NCBI GenBank assembly: GCA_951812925.1 | Contig: OX638371.1 | Location: forward strand, 42,010,101-42,074,100 | Length of the DNA stretch: 64,000 nucleotides | Source of the DNA: Calliopum simillimum | Lineage: Eukaryota > Arthropoda > Insecta > Diptera > Lauxaniidae | Reading direction: 5' to 3' | Shown here: piece after piece, positions 1-11,866 of the stretch | Layout: each line of letters begins with the position of its first letter | How positions within the stretch are numbered: position 1 is the stretch's first letter | Notes under the pieces: generated by a model | What the model was told of the DNA's origin: nothing | What the model saw: only the letters and a program-made list of their open reading frames with translations | The model's database searches: none | Program-made: the position numbers and the translations under genes

Positions 1-1193
1 TTGATATTCATATACCAAAATAAGAAAAAAAAATTGATCGTGAACTTAAATTGTAGATACCGGCAATTAGCACTAAACACTCGACTTAACTTTATAACTT
101 TCTGTAAAGATACACGAAAATATCCAATTTAATATTTATCCAGTTTGTACTTAAAGTTGTGAAAGCAAACATTTAGTATTTTCAAAAAAAAATAAAACAA
201 AAATATTAAAGTAGTTTTTTTCTTTGAGATTGAATGCTCTTAATTTAAGCATTGCAAGCAATCTTCCCTACTATATTCCATTGAAATTCAATTGGAAACT
301 TTTAACTTAAAATTGTGTAAGCAATTTATCACACATAACAAGCAAAGCCTTAAGGATTACAAATGGCTGCCTGCCAAAGGCTGTTTGGTAAAACATGAGG
401 ACAATTACCACTTACAAAACTGTCATATGTAGTGACATTGTGCGGCTCTCAGGCAATCTTACTTAACAGGAGCACTACTCGGACAGTCAAGCGACCCTTA
501 AATCTTTCATGGCGTCTTCAATATACTCATAACTTTCATAGAAGTTTCACACAGAACTCTGAAAAATAGCTTCAAAATTCACTTAATACGGGAACAGGAT
601 GATAATAGTCGGTTTTTCTTTTAACGCGAATATTGAGTCAAATTTTACTGGACTATACATATGTACTTATGTACATAGGTATTTGCAAAAAAGTTTTAGA
701 GTGAAAAAAGTTATGTGGAGAAGATATCAAAATCAAAAAATGAAGACATTATACGAGTAGACTGATTCCATTTCAATTCATGCAGTGACTGTTATTTTTC
801 TTCAAACAAAGTTTAATTTTAAAAAATTCATGAAGTGTAATAGACGGAGAGCTGAGAACATAAATTTGGAAAAACTAAGTGTAGTGGTAATTTATATGGG
901 AGTCGATAGCATAGGAAATGTATATTACGAGTCCATCAGTCTGCCGAGCTGAATCGGTTGTCGAAAACGATTTACAGTTCCTGAAATATACACGGTGAAA
1001 AATACGCATTATAATTTTTACTCCACTCATGTAGTCAACAAATTAAAGTAATCAACACTAAATTTCAAACAAACATATATACAAATAAAATAATTTTGAC
1101 TCCAAATTCCCTACATTTAACTTTATTTCGATTTACTTCCTGATTCTGTGATTTCTTGATAAAATTTTTGTCAAGTAATTTTATCAAGATTTT
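1..1193. other. AT-rich DNA, no gene seen
   Basis: No open frame of note and no recognisable family. A stretch at about 1008-1110 (TTTTTACTCCACTCA and a following AATTTTGACTCC) resembles the module found again at 3692-3780 and 13184-13270, so at least this part is repeat-derived. A terminal-looking ACACGGTGAAAAA motif lies just upstream near 990. Confidence 0.5.
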
Positions 1194-1277
1194 TATACCC
1201 TACACCCAGGGTATATTCACTTTGTCCTTCCGTTTGTAACGCAGAGAAGGAGGCGCGGCAGATATAGAAAAGTATAT

Positions 1278-2710
1278 GGGTAGTTCTTTTTCAAAAAGGC
1301 CACCCCCTCTGCCCATTTCAGTTTTGCAAAAAAAAAATGTTCAAGCATATGAAAAAATCAGAAATTTTCTCAATTTTTTGATGCCGTCTGGCCTTTTTCG
1401 AAAAAATAGCTTTCTAACCTCAGAAAACGTGTTTGAAGAGAAAGTGCTACTAAAAAAAGATAAAAATCGCCGAAAAATGTGTTATGCTGCTAGGAAATCT
1501 CACCAACCGATTTTCTGGGCTGGTTTTTGGGATCTCTGAAGAAGAAACTGTTGTCAGACTATAAATTCAAAATGGCGAATCCAAGATGGCGGACAGTGTG
1601 ACATCAAAAAATCAATTTTTATTGATGGATTATCACAAAATACGAGATTTGGGGTTTTTTTTTTGGTTGCTAGTTGCGATTATTGATTTCGATGTTAAAT
1701 TTTCCGATACTGTCTCACCGTTTCGAAAAAACAATGGTTTTCTAACCTCAGAACACGTGTTAAAAGAGTAAGTTAAAAGAAAAAATTAATAAAAAGTCAA
1801 AAATCGCTGAAAAAAGTGGAATAATTGAAGGAAATCTCACTAACCGACCTCTTTCTATTCTATTCTATTCAATGTTGAATGTAAGAAGGCAAGGTTTACG
1901 GTTAATCACAGTAATCATTTTCACAATTTAAATCTTTAAGTTTTTATTAAATTATTTTTCACTCTATTTTGGTGGCCAGTGGTTTGCATTTTTTTTTTAT
2001 GTCATTAGAAAATTATTTGATTATAAGACTTCCATCTTTCTGAACTACAAAACCATAATTTTTGGAAATTTCAGGTACACTTTGGCAATTTAAGAATCTT
2101 TGGTTTAGTTTTCGTCTCATTTTTTCATGAAATACTTTATCAAAGTAGATAATAGATATGTTGTTAAAATGTTTTTTTGCCCAATTGAATAATGCTTGTG
2201 GAGTTAATATTGCTTCAGATGGTTTTGCTGTAAGGCTTGCCTTGTATGCTGCTTTTTTGAAGGTAGCACCAATTCCGTTTAACAATTCAATTTAACATCG
2301 AAATCGATAATCGTAATTAGCAACCACAAAAAACCCCATATCTCGCATTTTGTGATAATCCATCAATAGAAATTGATTTTTTGATGTCACACTGTCCGCC
2401 ATCTTGGATCCGACATTTTGAATTTATAGTCTGACAACAGTTTCTTCTTCAGAGATCCCAAAAACCAGCCCAGAAAATCGGTTGGTGAGATTTCCTAGCA
2501 GCATAACACATTTTTCGGCGATTTTTATCTTTTTTTTAGTAGCACTTTCTCTTCAAACACGTTTCCTGAGGTTAGAAAGCTATTTTTTCGAAAAAGACCA
2601 GACGGCATCAAAAAATTGAGAAAATTTCCGATTTTTTCATATGCTTGAACATTTTTTTTTGCAAAACTGAAATGGGCAGACGGGGTGGCCTTTTTGAAAA
2701 AGAACTACCG
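1278..2710. mobile_element. Foldback element with 0.42 kb arms
   Basis: Positions 1278-1702 and 2289-2710 are near-perfect inverse copies (start GGTAGTTCTTTTTCAAAAAG), separated by a 590 bp loop. The element interrupts DINE copy A exactly between its GTATAT and ATATATTCTTGATC segments. Comparison with the intact copy at 29150 suggests a short ATAT-type target duplication, although the target is itself TA-rich. The long arms and unique loop fit the foldback class. The arms differ at only scattered sites, so the insertion is younger than the DINE copy it sits in. The loop carries a protein-like frame at 2013-2285 on the minus strand. Confidence 0.85.
2013..2285 (-). pseudogene. Transposase-like C-terminal fragment in the foldback loop
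   Basis: A 90-residue open frame in the single-copy loop of the foldback element. The start of the frame (NGIGATFKKAAYKAS), then LFNWAKKHFNNI and IIYFDK, resemble the GIG-x-x-K-R and LF-x-WA-x-x-xF-x-x-I-x-x-x-Y pattern I associate with the C-terminal end of repetitive, transposase-like ORFs in insects. The family assignment is from memory and tentative. No catalytic triad is visible because only the tail would be present. The frame runs to a stop at 2013, so it could be the true C-terminus of a larger protein whose 5' part was lost when the foldback formed. Alternatively it could be a captured piece of another element. Probably not functional alone. Confidence 0.4.
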
Positions 2711-3501
2711 ATATATATTCTTGATCAGCGTCACCTCCTGAGTCGATATAGCCATGTCCGTCTGTCTGGCTGGGTGACTGGCTGGGTGACTGGCTGGCTA
2801 GCTGGCTGTGTGTGGAAATACATTTTTTAGGAAAACTAAGCAAGATAATTCAATGAAATTTGATACGCAGCCTTCGTCGTCAAAGATAGCTCGGGGGATC
2901 GAAAATGAGCGAAATCGATCAATGGACACGCCTACCGCCCATACAAAAAATACCTTCAAAATGCAACTTTTGGAGTATTTTTCACGACAATACAACCAAA
3001 ATACACATAAGTACTAAGAATTGTAATTGCAGGCTCTGAGCAAAAAACTGGGCGAATTTGGACAAAAGGGCGTGGCATCTATCATATAAGCAAAAGCTTT
3101 AAAAAGCTGTACTGAAAGCGTTTTTTGAGATAATCGAACTAAATTTTACTCAGACACTAAGGACTACAAAGCTTTAAGTAAAAATTGGATAAAATCGGAC
3201 AAGAGGGCGTGGCACCTCCCATGTAAGCAAAAGCTTCAAAACGCATTTTTGAGATAATCCAACCAAATTTCACTCAAATATAAGAACTATAAATGCAAAT
3301 TCTGAGAAAAAACTGGGTGAATTCGGACAAGAGGGCGTGGCACCTCCCAAATAAGCAAAATTTTCAAAACACTGCTGTGTAGGGTATTTACCTAATGTTT
3401 GGCCAGGCCAAAGGTAACACCCTTACTAGTTAAACGGTCAAGTTGGCTAAATTTGAATTGTATACGTTTAAATAATAAAATTTAGAAAATTAAATTTCAA
3501 C

Positions 3502-3573
3502 CGAGCGCTTAGCTCAGATAGTAGGATCGTCAACTAGCAACGCAGAGATCGTAGGTTTAATTCCGCAGCCGAC
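3502..3573 (+). other. tRNA-like sequence (tRNA-derived module)
   Basis: About 72 bp with an A-box-like TAGCTCAGATAGTAGG and a B-box-like GGTTTAATTCC at tRNA-like spacing, followed by a run of eight T at 3581-3588 that could end Pol III transcription. Acceptor and T-arm pairing is imperfect (the B box reads TTTAATT rather than TTCGA-T), so I call it tRNA-derived rather than a functional tRNA. It lies about 120 bp upstream of the repeat module at 3692. Confidence 0.5.
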
Positions 3574-3691
3574 ATGAACGTTTTTTTTACAGTATTTCTT
3601 TTTCTTGCTGACAAATATTCAACACGGCTTTTGCTTTTGACAAATTGATTTAATTTTATATTTTCATATTTTTATTTGAATTAACAACTGC

Positions 3692-3780
3692 CATAATTTT
3701 TACTCCACTCAAGTAAGGTAAATATCATAAAAGTATAGAATCATTTTGACTTTTATAATTTTTGTAACAATTTCTATTCT
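3692..3780 (+). repeat. Dispersed module linked to tRNA-like sequences
   Basis: About 85-90 bp beginning TTTTTACTCCACTCAAGTAA and running through AATCATTTTGACTTTTATAA to AACAATTTCTAT. It is highly similar to 13184-13270 and partly to 1008-1110. Two of these copies have a tRNA-like sequence within about 120 bp, upstream here and downstream at 13 kb. Confidence 0.65.
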
Positions 3781-4320
3781 CCGTGGATTTGTAGCCATTA
3801 CACACTTTCCAATTAAAAGTGGATGAAATATCACTAGTAGGCGTTCCACCCCCTATAAAGCTAAAAAATTTTAATGTATCATCTCGCAAACTAAACGAGA
3901 TACAATATTTTAATAAAATTTGGTAAGCGAGCTTTGATCATCGCTCAAAAGTACCAGACATAAAGTTGGCGATATTTAATTAATGCCAAGGCCACTTTTT
4001 AACACTGAAAACTTTGAATTTTAAACTACAAGGCCGATTTTGGCAAATGCGTTGTTTCCAGGTACTAACAAATAAACGCACGAACCGGGAATTAAATTGT
4101 TGACCTCTGGGTGTTAAAACAGTATGCTACTACTGCGAAAACAAAATTCGTACATATCATATGATGCGCGAAAAGATTGTCCGAATGATTAGGACTGTCA
4201 CCAAGTTTTTTGTTTATATTTCTTTTTAAGTTATAACAAACTAGTTGCCAGGAAGCGACTTCGATCGCCCGTTCCCGATACCCTTTAAAAATGTATGCAC
4301 CTAATCTCATTCATATCTGT
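3781..4320 (+). repeat. Diverged relative of the 19.4/20.7 kb duplicated repeat
   Basis: Order-conserved patches match the repeat at 19416-20086: a GATGAAAT segment, an ATTTTAATAAAATTTGG segment, a CCAGGTACTA segment, and a TATGATGCGCG segment against TGTGATGCGCAG. The similarity is patchy, which suggests an old copy of the same family. Confidence 0.4.
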
Positions 4321-4784
4321 CAAACGGTCTCAAGAAGTCTTTTTTATATCGCTGTGTTGAAAATTTTTCCAGCGTATGTTATTTATGCCGGTGCCAGAAT
4401 GCCATGTATGCTAAAACCTTGTCATGCAAAATATCTATTAAGGAAAAAAAAAAAAATCATGCAAATCGGAAGAATGGTTCTCGAGTTATGGAGACACAGA
4501 TAGACCGATAGACGTTGCATTTTATATAGTACATAGAATGGTATGTATTTCATTTGAAAATTTCCAATCGAAAAGCAAGTAAAACAATTTTAAATAAAAA
4601 TTTATTTTCGTAAGTCACAATTGTAAAATTTCGCATTAATCCCAAATTAATCTCTAATCGATTTCTAATGTAGTACTCTGACCTTATTTTTCGACATTAC
4701 ATTAGATATCTAATGTAGAATTGAAATTTCTCTAACGATAGAGACGATGTTTGTTGGGTAGATAAGAATTTCACACTACGTCAA

Positions 4785-4860
4785 TAAGCTTCATAGCCTT
4801 ATGAGCTAAAGTCTTCGCAATTTATCTACATAGGTTTTGGTTCGAATCGCAGTATGTATG
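4785..4860 (+). other. Possible second tRNA-like sequence
   Basis: A canonical B box GGTTCGAATCG (about 4839-4849) is followed by a long T-rich run from 4862. An upstream A-box-like patch (TTATGAGCTAAAGTC) sits at roughly the right distance. The arms do not fold convincingly by eye, so this is probably a tRNA-derived remnant. Confidence 0.35.
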
Positions 4861-4950
4861 GTTTTTTTTTTTCTTTTTTTTTTCACTAACAAAAAGCCTT
4901 AGAAACAAGGTTCTTCACACTAGTAAATTAGTTAGCGAGTATTTCATCAC

Positions 4951-5884
4951 CCCATACAAAAAGTTCAAATCAAAATTTCGTCCAGAAAGAGATGTTTTTC
5001 ATACAGAAGCTCTTAGTTACCTCTGATAAACCAATGATTTTTCATCAAAAGTATATTTTCCAGTTCACGATTAATTAATGGGTATTCGAATTGCTAACTT
5101 CTTAAGCAATTCATTCGATATTTTTTTAATTTAACGTTAATTTCTTCAAAGTTTTCTTAAAATATTATTTTTTGCTTAGTCATTTGTGGGTTTACTCACA
5201 AAATCTAGAATAAAACTGTCATTTGTCATATGATCTAGATCTGCAAAGGCTTGAAATTTTTATAATAAAATGTTGTTATTGGTAAGGCTAAAAAAATTTA
5301 AGTTTCTAGTTTTTCGGTCCGGAAATAGCATTTGTATGTTATGAGAGATATCCTTTTTTTAAAGGCTTATAACTTGGAATGTAGTGATCCAAGTGAAAAA
5401 TAGTTTAAGTACGGCATGTTAAGGGTAATTTTTGCTATCCGTAGTCACTAACAAAAGTTAATTTTACTACTTGCTGTTTTTGTTATAAAATTTTTAGTAG
5501 ATCATATACGTAATAAGAAGGTCTCGATTTATCATAAATTGCTATAAAAACTGAAAACGGAAAACCATGTTTAGGCTGGACCGGGGTAGGGGCTTAAAAA
5601 CATGGACCACCGCATTCACTTTCTAGTCACTTGTAGTCAGACTTATGAGAATCTCAGCCAAGTTTTCGGTACTCATATTTTGCATACTCAAGTCCGTCAA
5701 GCAGTCACTCTATAAGAAAATTCGGTAAAAATTAAAGATAAAGTTAAGAAGTATCCGATAAATTGATAATAAAATTAATACAACCTGAACAGGAAAGCAT
5801 ACTTCTGATGAAAAATCATTGATTACTCACAATTTAATAAGAGATTCTCTATGACAAAATTTTGATTTGAACTTTTTGTATGGG
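4951..5884. mobile_element. Non-autonomous element with TIRs of about 110 bp
   Basis: CCCATACAAAAAGTTCAAAT at 4951 is inverted at the right end (5864-5884). The similarity continues inward through CAATGATTTTTCATCA on both sides. The interior at about 5196-5510 is a diverged copy of the right arm of the foldback at 51041-51801 (shared CTAGAATA-AAACTGTCAT, GAAATTTTTATAAT and TTTTTCGGTC segments). No coding frame is present. Confidence 0.65.
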
Positions 5885-8800
5885 ACAATCCAGCAAAACG
5901 GTTAACACCAATGAATTCCTCATGCCCGAATTAGGTAAGAATGACCTATTTCCCGTCAGACCAAATTTTCAACTAGTACAGTGTAATTAGACATCTACAT
6001 TTTTTGATGTTTTTAGTTAATTACACAGAAGAAAAAACGTGTCTACTCCCCAGTCTAGTCGATTTTATACAAAAAAGCAAAAAAGGGAAGCATCAAAATC
6101 TCTTACAAAGAACTAATTTCAAAAAAATTAAAAAAACGTTTTTCTGAAAACAACAAAAATCTAGATGTCTAATTGAAGTTTTAACCCGACGAAAATATCG
6201 ATTCAGGTTTTTAAGCTGTTGATAAACATGTATAACTTCATACGCGATGAATTAATTGGTAGGTACAGATTTATTGTTTTAAAAGAATGCACTGTGCAAA
6301 CACTGGACACAAAATAAAATACAGAAAATTTTATGTCCCGCATTTCTCAAATAAATTCAGGAGTCAAGTAGCCGAAACACAGAACTGTCCCCGGAAATAC
6401 AGGACGGATGGTCACTGTATGCATACTGCGTTCTTTATCTTTTTTTTTCAAACTTAAAACAATTTGAAGAGAAATTCACTCAAAGAAAAAAGTTAGTAAA
6501 AATACAATATCTCCTTCAGATGATCAGGTACGATATTTTTGTTTTACAGTAAAGAATAATCCTACGCCGATTTTTCCGGTTGCAATAAAACTTTATTTTG
6601 GCTAAGGCCCGCCGTGTAATGCAAGCAAACTTCGTACAGACACTAGAAGTAGTCGAATCAAGCTAAGTAAATTCTGACGTTAGGGCGTTTGGCATCCGTT
6701 GCAAGCAAAGTTTTTCAACTGCTACGGTGTGCAAATAATTTTAATATTTTGTAAATTAAACAATTTCGAAAGTTGTGCACTATATATCTTTATAAATTAT
6801 TTTAAAATCGGCCAGTTTTCTTTTAAATTTTTGTCCACGTAGAAATGAAAGATCCATCCAATTTAACCAAATGTATGAATAGAATACCAAAATGCAATTT
6901 TTGCACAGAAATTAATTGTGAACTAAATTTTAATAACATTGAGAACGCATTCTTGCTAAGCTGGAGGAGTTCGCTGAATTGGGTGAAGACGTGTGTTAGG
7001 CTCGTGCCCGACACAAATCCAATACAATGCAGTTAAGAGGAGCCTGGACACGTTTATTACAACACAGATTTTTTTTTCTTCTTTTGATTGCAAGTTGAAA
7101 GTTGGATCTGCGCAAAGGGCTGGCATTAGCATCAATTCGTGGCGATGCCAGGCAACGGGTTGTACATCTCGTTCACCTTCTACGTGTTCCATGGTCAGCC
7201 ATCACAGAGCGGATACAAGTGTGAGCTAGTAAGGGCATACAAGGTAGAGAGGGAATAAATAGCATGCGTTTATGAATGAATTTTTACTACTTCATTAAAA
7301 CTGTATTCCTACCAACCGAGGACGAGGCGAAGCGCGCATTTACATCGAGATGTGTACAAGGATGGCGATCAGAGATGTAGACAGGCAGAACAGATCATAA
7401 TAAACAGAAATCGATTATCGTTTCTTGTGTTATTTTCTTTATTATGAATATTATATTTGGATTCCTGATGTTGGGATGCCTCAGCTTGTTTTGGTATTGT
7501 TTAATTTATAGCCGCGAAAGCACTTGAAGAGTTTGGGACTTGTTCGTTTCAGCCAGCAACTGCAGTAACCTTAACTTCATTTTTATCTTCATGTTCACCA
7601 TATCTATGGATGGTTTCTTCTTCTTCAACTGGCTGGCACTGAGTGATCTGCATATTCAAATCGGATATGGCAACCGTGCGTTTGACTTTATCCTTCGTTG
7701 TTCCTTTGTTGCTAAGAGTTAGTTCACGGTGGCGCAAATGCACTGTGTGGACGTTGCAGATGGATTCATCGAGAGTACCTACCAACATTCATTCAAAACA
7801 AGCGAGTGGGTGCTGAAATTAATTCCGTCGGAAGTAATTTTTTCGAACGCTGATTAGTTTCTGTTTTTGTTGTTCATTCTTGCTTCCAATTTCAAAGTTG
7901 AACCTTCTTCATCTTCACATTTCAGCATATCAACACATTCTGAATACGCACTCACATGCAAAGAAACATGCGCATGTGCAGCACAGATGCATTTCATTTG
8001 ATTTAAATTGAATCGATGGAAAAAAACGAATCGTTTAATTGACGAAACACCGACTAAAGGAAATTATCAAGAGAATTCGAAATCAAAATTAAACTTGAAT
8101 TAATGATACTCTGTATCTCTTTTTTTTTTAAATTACTTATTACACAACTTAATTGCAACAGAATGGTTTTGGTTCTTCATGTCTATTTTCAGTAGGTATG
8201 GAAAAAATATCACCTTTACATGTCATACCTAGAACTTTACTTAAAAAAGCTATAACGAATATTTCTCCGCAATGTAGCTTATTTAGTCTGAAAAAAAAGG
8301 TGCCGCAAAATATGTATTAAATAAGAAGATACTATTTTTCAATTGTGTTTATTTTTATTTATTGTACACAAAGTATATAGGATAAGATTATGCAGGGAAT
8401 ATCATATCGGGCACATAATCTTCACGGTTTAGCTGCCATATTCGCTCTCCTTTGCCAAAATTGTTCATGACCATTTGGCATAAATGTACCTAATTTTCAT
8501 TGATGTAAAACCCTAAGCTGTCAACTGTCAAATTGTAATCTGTTCTGGATTGGCAACACTTCACCGCAGAAATGGCGGTAAATTCAAATAGTGCGTTAAT
8601 TTTGGGATATTTCTTATAAATATGTACATATTATCGCAGATTTAATTTAAAATTTTTTTTTTACATCTTACAACAAAACTGGATTTGTTAAGAAGAAAAT
8701 TTTGCTGCAATTTAGTTTTGTAGTGATATTTAACAAAATTTCGCAAAAATTCGACAGTCCTTCAAAAACATGATCCTTGAACTTATTATATTAGATACCA

Positions 8801-9215
8801 GAATAGATTAAACTAAGTAAAATATAAAGCAACTTTATGTGAATAGATTCTTCCATAACGAAGCTGACTTTCTTTGGTAGAAACTTTCTTTCACAACTTT
8901 AACTTACGAAAAGTTGTCAGCTAATGAATAATCTCAGTTTAAACTCTCCTTCTTAACATTAGTTGACATAAAAGGATAATTTCCTATGTACTTTTCATTT
9001 CTTTATTTAAATTTGCATTATTTGAACATTTTGTACCCTGGCTACGAAATTTTTGTTTTTTATTACCCCGACCTGATTAATGCAAAACCCAAAAAATCTT
9101 TTTCCTACACAACTTTTTCTAAACGAAACACTTTACGGAATGTTGAAAATCGATACAAAAAAATTCAAGTATTTTCTTCTAAAATTATTATTTTCAAAAT
9201 AGATTAGTACTTAGG
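5885..9215. other. No gene recognised
   Basis: Mostly AT-rich. About 6960-7780 is less AT-rich and non-repetitive within this window, with overlapping short frames on both strands. None of these matches a family I know or shows clear codon-like bias, so no gene is called. The patch at 7200-7400 (ACGAGGCGAAGCGCGCATTT region) could be an old mobile-element or gene remnant. The other parts show no inverted repeats I could confirm. Confidence 0.4.
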
Positions 9216-9686
9216 TTACAATTCTAGTATAGCTTTTTGTCGATTCCGTTTTTGGCGGGCCGTGTCATTTATGTTTTTGGTAATCGACATTCGGAGCTGT
9301 TTTTCAATCGTTTCTGGTTCAACCATGTCAATTATTTCATTTTCAGTGTTTAAAATATTACAGGCGGACATATCTTATAATTCCGTACATGCAAATGTTC
9401 TAGAATACTACTTAGCAAATCTGAGCATGATTTTTTAAGACATGTTTTCAGTACTACACATTTGTACTCTTCATATTTATTTGGATTATGAAGGTATTGT
9501 AAAACGCTTGATAACTCGGTCATTCTTTCTAATGAACGAGGTTGCAACTGTTTTTTGAAATCATTTTCAAGCGAACAATCGTGTTTTAAAATGTCCTCAA
9601 ATAAAAATACAGAAGCCGCATCAGCGTATAAGAGGTTAACATCCTCGCGGCAGCATGGCTCTACTGTTAGTTTTTTGGAAGCAAAG
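9216..9686 (-). pseudogene. Unidentified decayed coding stretch with a splice-acceptor-like start
   Basis: On the minus strand an open frame runs from 9686 to a stop at 9350 (about 112 codons). It is preceded directly by TATATAATTTCAG, a good splice-acceptor sequence. The translation is mixed and protein-like, with stretches such as VNLLYADAASVFLFEDIL and LERMTELSSVLQYLHNPN. A second frame, offset by one, opens with ATG at 9369-9371 and continues 51 codons (VEPETIEKQLRMSITKNIND) to a stop at 9216. The simplest reading is one coding exon broken by a single-base indel near 9350-9371. I do not recognise the family; it could be a host gene remnant or a transposase tail. The LINE fragment begins only about 80 bp upstream of it on the same strand. 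Confidence 0.45.
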
Positions 9687-9765
9687 CTGAAATTATATAC
9701 TTATTAAAAAAAAAACTCATTTTTGGAGACACTATAATCTGCGTTTTATGTATGTATTCTCCTTT

Positions 9766-10700
9766 AACTCCTAGGAGGCCAATACGAAAAATCTCCATTC
9801 GTCGCGATCCCTTGCAATGACTTTGATCTCTTGCCACGACTTTCCCGATTCTTGGATTTCCTTTTCCAGCGACCTTTTCCAGTTGGTTTTGGGTCTACCA
9901 CGTGCTCTACTGCCTTGTGGATTGCACTCAAGAGCCTGGCGACAAACTTCGCTGTGTGGTTTCCGGAGAGTGTGACCAATCCATTCCCATTTTCGCAACT
10001 TGACCTCGTTTGCTATAGCCCTCTGATTGCATTTTTAATGTAGCTCGGCATTTGATACAGCGCGAGGCCACAAAATCTTTAGTATACGCCTTAAGCATTT
10101 GTTGACGAATACTTGCAGCTTGTTCGTTAGTTGTTCAGTAACAAGCCATGTTTTGCACCCATATGAACAAACCGATTTCACATTCGAATCAAAAATGCGC
10201 GCTCTCGTTTTGGTGGATATAACGTGGATGTGAAGCTATCGACGTTTTCGATGTCATCACTGCCAGCTCTAAACGTGATGTCATCCCTGTTTGCGTTTAA
10301 CTTCATGCTTTTAGTCTTGGATACGTTGATTTTTAGGCCGGCCTTTTGTGATTCCAAGACAAGGTCTTCAATTTTGCTTTGCATATCTGAATGTTTGGAC
10401 GATAAGAGGCAGATGTCGTCAGCGTAGTCGAGATCTTCCAGATGTTCGGTAGAGTTCCATTGGATACCCCTTTTGGCCTTATTAAGAGCTTTATCTAGGA
10501 TATCGTCAATAACGATAAGGAAGAAAGATGGTGATAGTAAACACCCCTACCGTACGCCTGAATTAGTGGTGAATGTCGGTGACAACAGCCCATTGTATAA
10601 CACACTGCATTTAAAGCCTTCATATTGTGCACGTACTAAGTTTATGGGCTTTGCGGCAATACCTCTTCGTTGAAACCCAGATGTTTTCTCGTTAATCTGC
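9766..10700 (-). pseudogene. Non-LTR retrotransposon reverse transcriptase, 3' fragment (RTE-like)
   Basis: Read on the minus strand. The RT core is recognisable: a GVR-stop-GCLLSP segment near 10530-10560 (one in-frame stop at 10547-10549 where a glutamine is expected), then DYADDICLLSS around 10405-10430, which holds the YADD active-site motif. KIEDLVLESQKAGLKINVSK follows. The C-terminal part at 9771-9998 (WIGHTLRKPHSEVCRQALE, then a GRPKTNWKRSLEKE segment) matches the conserved tail of these LINE proteins, which I attribute to the RTE group. Frames shift near 10230 and again between there and 9998, so the protein is broken. The 5' endonuclease domain is missing, as is usual for 5'-truncated LINE copies. 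No poly(A) or 3' repeat tail is clear. Confidence 0.85.
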
Positions 10701-11640
10701 GTTAATGCTTAGTTATTCAAATCTATAATAGCCTTTTGAATAGCAGTTTTTAAATTATCAAACCGCATGCTGTTCCAGTTTTGCAAAGTTCTTTCCGATC
10801 TTTTTTCCGCAAATTTGCAAAATTTCATCGTTTTTTGTTGGTAAATTACAAAATATTTTCGAAATCTGGCAAATTTTTTCAACAACAGGACTAAGATTAT
10901 GATGATTTAGTTAGCGGAAATTTAAGATTGTAGTTTAATTTACTTTCAAGCCTTTAACATCAGTTAAATCATGATCATCCGACTCATCGTGTAAATTTTT
11001 GTTTTGACAATAGTGTACTTAACATTTCCTTAAATTTTTTGTAAAACAAAGTAATATATTTACTTAGTTTCTTACTAAAAAAAATTTTAATACCAAAATA
11101 CCGGTATATGGCATAACTTCATACCGGATTTTCGATATTGACTTTTGGACCGGGATCCTGGTGTCGGTAATAACGGTATTGCATTCCCCAACATTCTTAA
11201 GATGATCACTCACTGAAAAAAAGTACCTCATGATAAGAATTAGCAGAAGTAATGAACGTCCAATATATAATGCAAAATTTTATGTGATAAATTACGACAT
11301 TATAGTAAAGAAAATTGTTTGGCCCTTAGAACTAGGGCAATCAAGAAGACACAAAGTCGAACTTACATTCATTAAAAAAAAAAATTCCTTTAACTTTGAT
11401 AATTTTCACGAAAACTAAGAGAGCAAGTCAAATACAAAATAGCGTGAGCGGATGTTAAAAGAAATTTGCAAAATTTTTACTATAAATTCTGCCTAAAAAA
11501 AGTTAAAGTAAATTAGATAATAAGGAAACAAAATAAAAAAAAAAAATTGATACTTCCGTGTCCAAAAGCAGTTTGTATCTAACATTAAAAAAAAAACGTT
11601 ATGTATTTTATTCCAAATATGAAATTGTAAAAAAAGCTTA
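10701..11640. other. No gene recognised
   Basis: AT-rich. A small imperfect palindromic cluster of TACCGGTAT/ATACCGG motifs lies at about 11095-11180 and may be a MITE end. A short frame at 11230-11418 has no recognisable features. Confidence 0.4.
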
Positions 11641-11866
11641 GGGTAAATGCGGAAGATAATGCACCCTTCCCGTTAAACTGCTATAAAACCAGAATCAAAA
11701 GAGATTTTTAAAAAAACTAAATACAAATTTATTCTTTTATTAATTTAAAACAATAAAAATTACTTCAACAAGAATAAAAATTATTGCAAATATATTTTTT
11801 CTTCATTATAAAAAAATGTTATACACTGCGGGTGATATGGCACCATATCATAGGTGATTTGGCACC

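Larger units (their letters stand above)
1194..3431 (+). mobile_element. DINE-1/helentron-like non-autonomous element, copy A (split by an insertion)
   Basis: The 5' part (1194-1277) and the 3' part (2711-3431) are one element when compared with uninterrupted copies at 29075 and 46862. Visible architecture: TACCCTACAC at 1196-1205 is the exact inverse of GTGTAGGGTA at 3377-3386 (subterminal inverted repeats). A GTCCGTCTGTCTGGCTGG-type microsatellite sits near 2757-2812. A 3' hairpin TTTGGCCAGGCCAAA lies at 3398-3412, and the element ends CTTACTAGT, about 18 bases after the hairpin. These are the hallmarks described for DINE-1/helentron-associated elements. The 3' half contains diverged tandem units of about 130 bp, each with GGGCGTGGCA followed by CTCCCAT-like sequence (near 3070, 3207 and 3335). 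It encodes nothing; movement would depend on an autonomous helentron elsewhere. Confidence 0.85.

Noticed and set aside
1276..1539. An 87-codon plus frame
   Set aside because: It lies wholly in the left arm of the foldback, has poly-Lys/Phe runs from A/T tracts and no counterpart frame in the other arm.
3502..3573. Functional tRNA gene
   Set aside because: Acceptor and T stems do not pair well and the B box is altered; kept only as a tRNA-like sequence.
7540..7788. Possible small gene on either strand
   Set aside because: The frames overlap in opposite directions without recognisable domain, splice context or start context strong enough to choose one.
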